64,000 bases of DNA from Caballeronia ptereochthonis (lineage in GTDB: Bacteria > Pseudomonadota > Gammaproteobacteria > Burkholderiales > Burkholderiaceae). Position 1 is the stretch's first letter. The number at the start of each line of letters is the position of its first letter. Under the pieces are notes generated by a model. The model was not told where the DNA came from, did no database searches, and saw nothing but the letters and a program-made list of their open reading frames with translations. Both the position numbers and the translations under genes were made by a program. Of this stretch, positions 57,672 through 64,000 are shown one piece after another. The stretch spans positions 186,001-250,000 of the forward strand of contig NZ_FCOB02000005.1 of the NCBI RefSeq assembly GCF_001545075.1, in the 5' to 3' direction.

Positions 57672-58604
57672 ATGGACGTCACCATCGTCGGGGCCATTGT
57701 GCTCGTGATCGTCATCGTGATCGCGGCGCAGACCATCAAGATCGTGCCGCAGCAGCATGCGTGGGTGCTGGAGCGTCTCGGGCGCTACCATTCGACGCTC
57801 ACGCCCGGGCTGACCATCGTGCTGCCGTTCATCGATCGGGTCGCGTACAAGCATCTGCTGAAGGAGATTCCGCTGGAAGTGCCGAGCCAGGTCTGCATCA
57901 CGCGCGACAACACGCAATTGCAGGTCGATGGCGTGCTGTACTTTCAGGTCACCGATGCGATGAAGGCGTCGTACGGATCGAGCAACTTCGTGTTCGCGAT
58001 CACGCAGCTGTCGCAGACGACGCTGCGTTCCGTGATCGGCAAGCTGGAGCTGGACAAGACCTTCGAGGAGCGCGACTTCATCAATCAGAGCATCGTGAAT
58101 GCGCTCGACGAAGCCGCGTCGAACTGGGGCGTGAAGGTGCTGCGCTACGAGATCAAGGACCTCACGCCGCCGAAGGAAATCCTCCACGCGATGCAGGCGC
58201 AGATCACCGCGGAGCGCGAGAAGCGCGCGCTGATCGCCGCGTCCGAAGGCCGCAAGCAGGAGCAGATCAATCTCGCGGCAGGCGCGCGCGAGGCCGCGAT
58301 CCAGAAGTCCGAGGGCGAGCGTCAGGCGGCGATCAACAAGGCGCAGGGCGAGGCATCGGCGATTCTCGCGGTGGCGGAGGCGAACGCGCAGGCCATCCAG
58401 AAGGTCGGCACGGCGATTCAGACGGCGGGCGGCATGGAAGCGGTGAACCTGAAGATCGCGGAGCAGTATGTCGGCGCGTTCGGCAATATCGCGAAGACGG
58501 GCAATACGCTCATCGTGCCGGGCAACCTCTCGGACATGAGTTCGATGATCGCGTCGGCGCTGACCATCGTGAAGGGCGAGGGCGGCGTGGCCAGGAAAGG
58601 CTGA
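57672..58604 (+). CDS. SPFH/band-7 (stomatin-like, QmcA-type) membrane protein
   Basis: 310 residues. One N-terminal membrane helix (TIVGAIVLVIVIVIAAQTI), then a band-7 domain (about 25-180: VPQQHAWVLERLGRYHSTL, TPGLTIVLPFIDRVAY, ERDFINQSIVNALDEAASNW, VLRYEIKDLTPP), then an Ala/Glu/Gln coiled coil (about 185-250) with the repeats AAIQKSEGERQAAINKAQGE. SPFH proteins form large membrane microdomain cages. The NfeD gene lies 36 bases upstream, the typical pairing. Membrane quality control is suspected but not shown. Confidence 0.93.
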   Translation: MDVTIVGAIVLVIVIVIAAQTIKIVPQQHAWVLERLGRYHSTLTPGLTIVLPFIDRVAYKHLLKEIPLEVPSQVCITRDNTQLQVDGVLYFQVTDAMKASYGSSNFVFAITQLSQTTLRSVIGKLELDKTFEERDFINQSIVNALDEAASNWGVKVLRYEIKDLTPPKEILHAMQAQITAEREKRALIAASEGRKQEQINLAAGAREAAIQKSEGERQAAINKAQGEASAILAVAEANAQAIQKVGTAIQTAGGMEAVNLKIAEQYVGAFGNIAKTGNTLIVPGNLSDMSSMIASALTIVKGEGGVARKG

Positions 58605-58638
58605 AGAATCAGGGCACCTTGAGGCGCCTTGATTCTTT

Positions 58639-59088
58639 TCAGCGTGTCGCCGAGCGCATCAGGCGCGCGCGCTCGCGATCCCAATCGCGCTTCTTTTCGG
58701 TTTCGCGCTTGTCGTGCAGCTTCTTGCCCTTTGCCAGCCCGATCTCGCACTTCACGCGACCTTCCTTGTAGTGAAAGTTGAGCGGCACGAGCGTGTGCCC
58801 GCGCTGCTCGACCTTGCCGATGAGTTTGTCGATCTGATCGCGATGCAGGAGCAGCTTGCGCGTGCGCACCGGATCCAGATTGGCGAATTTCGATGCTTCC
58901 GGCAGCGGGCTGATATGCGTGCCGATTAGGAACAACTCCCCTTGCTTGATGACGACGTAGCCTTCCTTGATCTGACCGCGGCCCGCGCGCAGCGCTTTGA
59001 CTTCCCAGCCTTCGAGCACGAGACCGGCCTCGTAGCGTTCTTCGATGAAGTAATCGAAGAAGGCTTTTCTGTTGTCGATGATGCTCAT
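58639..59088 (-). CDS. smpB: SsrA-binding protein SmpB
   Basis: Partner of tmRNA in rescuing stalled ribosomes. 149 residues. Seen: [36 protein letters not shown], a typical [21 protein letters not shown] region, [20 protein letters not shown], and a basic C-terminal tail with [20 protein letters not shown]. No tmRNA gene is visible nearby. It diverges from ratA, as in many proteobacteria. Confidence 0.97.
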   Translation of the reverse strand: MSIIDNRKAFFDYFIEERYEAGLVLEGWEVKALRAGRGQIKEGYVVIKQGELFLIGTHISPLPEASKFANLDPVRTRKLLLHRDQIDKLIGKVEQRGHTLVPLNFHYKEGRVKCEIGLAKGKKLHDKRETEKKRDWDRERARLMRSATR

Positions 59089-59111
59089 GAATGGAAAGTG
59101 CCCAACTCGTT

Positions 59112-59127
59112 TAAAATCACGATTTTA
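59112..59127. promoter_or_regulatory. 7-2-7 AT-rich inverted repeat in the smpB / ratA promoter region
   Basis: TAAAATC-AC-GATTTTA. Each arm holds a TAAAAT hexamer, one facing each gene, that could serve as a -10 for smpB (start 24 bases on) and ratA (start about 85 bases on). Good -35 matches are not evident at 16-18 bases, so these are candidate back-to-back promoters. Confidence 0.4.
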
Positions 59128-59207
59128 GCAGCGCGCCGTCCGGCAAACGAATTCATGCCGCATTCCATGGCGCGTTGCCGCCCAATTCAGTCACCGCTGC
59201 GCCCTAT

Positions 59208-59645
59208 ATGGCAGACGTCCAGAAAACCGTATTGATCCGCCATTCAGCGGAAGAAATGTTCGACCTCGTCACAGATGTCGCCGACTACCCCAATTTCCTG
59301 CCCTGGTGCGGCGGCGTCGAAATCGGCCGCCAGGACGAGAATGGAATGGAAGCGAAGATCGACATCAGCTTCAAGGGCATCAAGCAGCATTTCGCGACGC
59401 GCAACACGCAGAAGCGTCCGACCAATATCGATATGGAGTTTCTGAGCGGCCCTTTCAAGAAGTTCACCGGCTACTGGCGTTTCACGCCGCTGCGCGCGGA
59501 CGCGTGCAAGATCGAGTTCGCGCTGCATTACGAGTTTTCGAACGTGATTCTGGAGAAGCTCATCGGGCCGGTGTTCAGCCATATCGCGAACACCTTCGTC
59601 GATTCGTTCGTGAAGCGCGCGGACCAGCGTTACGGCAAGCCATGA
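59208..59645 (+). CDS. ratA: RatA/Coq10-like START-domain protein
   Basis: 145-residue helix-grip (START/polyketide cyclase) protein. It opens ADVQKTVLIRHSAEEMFDLV and has DVADYPNFLPWCGGVEI, FKGIKQHFATRNT and a long last helix with FSHIANTFVDSFVKRADQRY. In this family the best-known roles are binding ubiquinone intermediates (Coq10) and, in E. coli, an effect on ribosome association. The name RatA is historical and does not show toxin activity here. It starts with ATG 59208 and overlaps the next gene by four bases. Confidence 0.9.
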   Translation: MADVQKTVLIRHSAEEMFDLVTDVADYPNFLPWCGGVEIGRQDENGMEAKIDISFKGIKQHFATRNTQKRPTNIDMEFLSGPFKKFTGYWRFTPLRADACKIEFALHYEFSNVILEKLIGPVFSHIANTFVDSFVKRADQRYGKP

Positions 59646-59968
59646 TGCACGTCGACGTCTGCTACGGCCTGCCCGGCGGCGCGAGCTTTCTCGCGCGAGT
59701 CGACCTGCGCGATGGCGCGACGGTTCGCGACGCGATCGAGGCGAGCGGCGTGCTGCGCGCACATCGGGAAATCGATCTGACGACGCAGAAGGTCGGCGTC
59801 TTCGGCAAGGTGATGCCGCTCGATACGGCGCTTACGGATTTCGATCGAGTCGAGATTTATCGTCCGCTGAAAGTCGATCCGAAGACCGCGCGCCAGCGCC
59901 GCGTCGACAAGGCGCGCAAGGCGGGTTCGATTGAAGGCCGCAAGTGGCAGTCAAAGGATTCGCGCTGA
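59642..59968 (+). CDS. rnfH: RnfH family ubiquitin-like-fold protein
   Basis: 108 residues. ATGATG at 59642 overlaps the ratA stop. RnfH (UPF0125) signatures: HVDVCYGLPGGASFLARVDL, TVRDAIEASGVL, VGVFGKVMPLDTALTDFDRV and EIYRPLKVDPKTARQRR with a basic C-terminal tail. Often called RatB with RatA as a toxin-antitoxin pair, but evidence for that is weak in the family. Function unknown. It converges on the DMT exporter with a 6-base gap. Confidence 0.92.
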   Translation: MMHVDVCYGLPGGASFLARVDLRDGATVRDAIEASGVLRAHREIDLTTQKVGVFGKVMPLDTALTDFDRVEIYRPLKVDPKTARQRRVDKARKAGSIEGRKWQSKDSR

Positions 59969-59974
59969 GCTGAA

Positions 59975-60952
59975 TCAGTGCGCCGGCGCTTCCTGCGCGG
60001 CGGGCGCCGGCTCGATCGCATGCTGCCTCACCGACCAGCTCACGCCGGCAAGCAGCAGCACGATCGCGAGCACTTCGGGCGTGCGCGGCCAGCGGCCGTC
60101 GTAGATAAAGGCGTAGAGCAGCGCGAAGAGGGTCTCGAAGGCGATCATCTGGCCTGACAGCGTGAGCGGCAGGCGCTTCGCCGCCGCGTTCCACAGCATG
60201 TTGCCGAGCCACGAGCCGCCCGTGGCGAGCGCGAAGCTCACGATCCAGAAGACCTGCCAGCGCGCGGCCGGCACGGCGGCCTGCACGGCGCCGGCGGGCA
60301 GCATCCACACGATGATGCCCAGAACGGCGCCGAGCAGGCCCGTCACGATGCCCCACAGCACGGACCACTCATTGCCGTCGAAATGATCGTTCACCTGCAG
60401 ATAGCGGGCGTTGACGACCGCGTACCAGGTCCAGGAGGCGAGCGCGCCGACCGCGCAGGCAAGCCCGGAGAGGCGCGTGAACACGCTCGCCGCATGCTCG
60501 CTGCTGCCCGAAGACGAGAGTACGTCGCTGAACACATCCAGGTTGATGCACGCGATGCCCGCCAGCACGAGAAGCAGCGGTCCGACGAGCCGCCTGAGGT
60601 CGACCGCGCCGTGATCGCGCCGTCCGGCGAGCGTGACGGTGACGGGCAGAATCCCGACGATCAGCGACGAAGGCGCGACGCCGACCAGTTGCACCGCGCT
60701 TGCGAGCAGCATGTAGTAGAGCAGGTTGCCGACGAGCGCGAGCTTCGCGAGCGCGACGAAATCGGCGCGCGTGAGCTTGGCGGCGAGCCTTCGCGCGATC
60801 GGCAGCGCGAGCGCGAGCGATACCGCGCCGTACATCAGATAGCGCCCGATGCTGAGCGTGAGCGGCGAAAATTCCGGCAGAAGCCGCGGCGCCAGAAAGA
60901 TGAATCCCCAGATCGCGCCCGCCGACATTCCGTACACCACACCCCGCTGCAT
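59975..60952 (-). CDS. EamA/DMT family transporter
   Basis: 325 residues, about ten membrane helices, two EamA repeats. First helix QRGVVYGMSAGAIWGFIFLA; later YLMYGAVSLALALPIARRLA, SSLIVGILPVTVTLAG, and MIAFETLFALLYAFIYDGRW. The ATG at 60952 is supported by CGGGAG seven bases upstream; the in-frame ATG at 60970 has no ribosome site. The substrate is unknown. Its start faces guaB with 228 bases between. Confidence 0.88.
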   Translation of the reverse strand: MQRGVVYGMSAGAIWGFIFLAPRLLPEFSPLTLSIGRYLMYGAVSLALALPIARRLAAKLTRADFVALAKLALVGNLLYYMLLASAVQLVGVAPSSLIVGILPVTVTLAGRRDHGAVDLRRLVGPLLLVLAGIACINLDVFSDVLSSSGSSEHAASVFTRLSGLACAVGALASWTWYAVVNARYLQVNDHFDGNEWSVLWGIVTGLLGAVLGIIVWMLPAGAVQAAVPAARWQVFWIVSFALATGGSWLGNMLWNAAAKRLPLTLSGQMIAFETLFALLYAFIYDGRWPRTPEVLAIVLLLAGVSWSVRQHAIEPAPAAQEAPAH

Positions 60953-61148
60953 TGCCCGACTCCCGCCCATATTTCGAATGAAGGCGCGAAGGGTAGCATG
61001 CGGACCCGGGCAGCGGTCTTGTCAAAACCTGCACGAAAAACGCGGGCGGCCCGGAGGAGGACGCCGAACCCGTCCGACGGCGGCCCGGATTTTGCGGTCA
61101 AACGGGCTAACTTGCTGTTCGGACAGTGAAAACCCGAAGAACTATCGG

Positions 61149-62641
<1,493 letters not shown>

Positions 62642-62656
62642 CCACGCGGATTGGTC

Positions 62657-63487
62657 ATGAAACCGTTGCTGCGGGTCGTGCTCGTCATCAATGCCCTGAT
62701 TTTCCTCGCATCTGGCTTGCTGTTTCTGCTGACGCCGTGGGCGCGCCTGTACGGCGCGCTGCAACTGGTTTCGATCCGCGTGCAGCCCGCGTTCGCCGGG
62801 CAATTGCTCGGCATCGCGCTCATCGGTTTGTCGTGGCTCGCGTTTCATGCGGCGATCGACGGCGCGCTGACGGCCAGAGCCGCGAGAGTCTCGGGTCATG
62901 TGCAATGGCTGGGCGGCATCGTGGTGCTGGTCTGGCTGCTCGGCCTGCATATGCCGGATGTCGATGAAAGAAGTGCGGTGGTCGTCGGCGCCGTGCTCGT
63001 GGTGCTCGGGCTCGGCAGCGTGAGGCTGTCGTCCGCCGTGCGGCGGCGCGAACGCGCGAAGCTGGCGGGCACGGCATCGGCGGCGCGCGCGGAGAAGCGG
63101 GCGGCGAAGACGCGCGAGGCGACTCGCGCGGAGCCCGCGGTGGCGGCATCCTCCGTGCCGCCGCCGGTGGATACGCCGATGCGTCCGTCGGCGCGGGCCC
63201 CCGAAGCTACCGCCATCGATCCCGTCAGCGGCCGCGCGGTCGATCCGGCCGGCCGTCCGCTGGACGGCGGCGCGGTGGATCCCGTGACGGGCGCCACGTT
63301 CGACCCGGTGACGGGCCGCAAGCTCGACCCCGTCACCGGCCGGGAGATCGATCCGGTGACGGGCAAGCGCATCGACCCGGTCATCAGCGGCGAGATCGAC
63401 CCGGCGACGGGCCGGCGCATCGATCCGCTCACCGGGCGAGTGGTGCCGGGCGCGGCGCCTGATGCGGCACGTGGAGCACCACGCTGA
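62657..63487 (+). CDS. Membrane protein with a C-terminal DPVTGR repeat tail
   Basis: 276 residues between guaB and guaA, 15 bases after the guaB stop. I do not recognise a function. Four predicted membrane helices (about 5-27, 45-66, 82-98, 106-124) lie in the first half. A basic and Ala-rich linker (125-170) and a repeat domain follow (187-262) made of octapeptides of the form (I/V/L)DPVTGRx. The tail is predicted to face the cytoplasm by the positive-inside rule (Arg/Lys run after the last helix). ATG 62657 is chosen over a TTG at 62651. Confidence 0.85.
   Translation: MKPLLRVVLVINALIFLASGLLFLLTPWARLYGALQLVSIRVQPAFAGQLLGIALIGLSWLAFHAAIDGALTARAARVSGHVQWLGGIVVLVWLLGLHMPDVDERSAVVVGAVLVVLGLGSVRLSSAVRRRERAKLAGTASAARAEKRAAKTREATRAEPAVAASSVPPPVDTPMRPSARAPEATAIDPVSGRAVDPAGRPLDGGAVDPVTGATFDPVTGRKLDPVTGREIDPVTGKRIDPVISGEIDPATGRRIDPLTGRVVPGAAPDAARGAPR
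63215..63442 (+). repeat. Octapeptide-coding (24-base) repeats
   Basis: Roughly nine copies encoding IDPVSGRA, VDPAGRPLDGGA (a longer unit), VDPVTGAT, FDPVTGRK, LDPVTGRE, IDPVTGKR, IDPVISGE, IDPATGRR, IDPLTGRV. Codons differ between copies, so the protein motif rather than the DNA is what is repeated and kept. Confidence 0.92.
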
Positions 63488-63680
63488 GCGCGCGCACGGC
63501 TCCAGCCGGCGCGCGGGCGGCGAGTCCCGCGGCGGCGCGCGCGCAGCAGCAGGAAATACAAGCACGGTCGGCCTTTGCGCCGGCCGTCGATTTATTTGCG
63601 AGTCGTTTGCAGACGGGCCGCACGGCGTTGCGGCCCGGCAGCACAGACATCATTCGTTCACTTAGCCTTTGGCCGCAGCC

Positions 63681-64000
63681 ATGCACGACAAAATCCTGAT
63701 TCTCGATTTCGGCTCCCAAGTCACCCAGCTGATCGCCCGACGCATCCGCGAGTCGCATGTCTACTCGGAGATCCATCCGTACGACGTCGACGAGGCGTTC
63801 ATCCGCGAATTCGCGCCGAAGGGCATCATCCTGTCGGGCGGGCCGAGCTCGGTCACCGAGGCGAAGTCGCCGCGCGCGCCGCAGATCGTCTTCGATCTCG
63901 GTGTGCCGGTGCTCGGCATCTGCTACGGCATGCAGACGATGGCGGATCAGCTTGGCGGCAAGGTGGAGCTCGGCAACGTGCGCGAATTCGGCTATGCGGA
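63681..64000 (+). CDS. guaA: GMP synthase (glutamine-hydrolysing), 5' end only
   Basis: Converts XMP to GMP with glutamine. 106 codons visible before the window ends. It opens [20 protein letters not shown] and has [18 protein letters not shown] and [19 protein letters not shown], the glutaminase nucleophile Cys lying in GICYGMQ. The ATP-pyrophosphatase domain lies beyond the window. It starts 193 bases after the repeat-tailed membrane protein. Confidence 0.97.
   Translation, partial: MHDKILILDFGSQVTQLIARRIRESHVYSEIHPYDVDEAFIREFAPKGIILSGGPSSVTEAKSPRAPQIVFDLGVPVLGICYGMQTMADQLGGKVELGNVREFGYA

Noticed and set aside
59208..59968. RatA-RatB toxin-antitoxin system
   Set aside because: The pair is the conserved ratA-rnfH housekeeping unit next to smpB; the toxin label is historical and the sequence gives no reason to apply it.

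Overview
The window is a dense, GC-rich chromosomal segment of housekeeping genes. Gene order (tsaB-rimI-UDG; dapC-dapD-dapE-prmB; smc-zipA-ligA-def; rpsB-tsf-pyrH-frr-uppS-cdsA-dxr-rseP-bamA-skp-lpxD-fabZ-lpxA-lpxB-rnhB; ppsR/ppsA; smpB/ratA-rnfH; guaB-guaA) and protein sequences point to a betaproteobacterium of the Burkholderiaceae (Burkholderia, Paraburkholderia or Caballeronia type). Codon third positions are strongly G/C, so almost every gene carries long spurious open frames on the other strand. I see no rRNA or tRNA gene, CRISPR array, insertion sequence, prophage or integration site.

Layout. 1-5264: a DEAD-box helicase (cut at the left edge), an acyl-CoA-binding protein, then tsaB, rimI, a family-4 uracil-DNA glycosylase and a DUF1853 protein. 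5277-8917 (minus strand): a thiamine-salvage set thiM-thiE-thiD behind the lysophospholipid transporter gene lplT. 9198-12151: alr, radA and a small unknown gene. 12148-15155 (minus): a CoA transferase and an ABC-F ATPase. 15327-22055: a glutathione peroxidase, then on the minus strand cardiolipin synthase, prmB, dapE, an ArsC/Spx-like protein, dapD and dapC. 22286-31149: a DMT exporter, smc, zipA, ligA and def. 31218-37040 (minus): two very small genes, an RsuA-family pseudouridine synthase with a repetitive tail, glnD and map. 37438-53375: the long translation / isoprenoid / outer-membrane block from rpsB to a TrmH-type methyltransferase. 53384-57112: ppsR diverging from ppsA. 57207-64000: an NfeD-SPFH pair, smpB, ratA-rnfH, a second DMT exporter, guaB, a repeat-tailed membrane protein and the start of guaA.

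How the parts connect. The rpsB block joins ribosome function (S2, EF-Ts, RRF), UMP kinase, undecaprenyl-PP and CDP-diacylglycerol synthesis, the MEP pathway (Dxr), the site-2 protease RseP, outer-membrane protein assembly (BamA, Skp) and lipid A synthesis (LpxD, LpxA, LpxB with FabZ). The dap genes supply meso-diaminopimelate and Alr supplies D-alanine, both for peptidoglycan. PpsR controls PpsA by reversible phosphorylation. GuaB and GuaA make GMP.

No clearly new multi-gene system is visible. The items most worth a second look are: a two-gene miniature operon (31467-31577 and 31218-31454) whose second product resembles the GxRR segment of ParB-type proteins; two strong inverted repeats in the ppsA leader; an in-frame DNA repeat expansion in the pseudouridine synthase; octapeptide repeats in the membrane protein between guaB and guaA; and a recurring set of long, nearly perfect intergenic hairpins, several without a T-tract.
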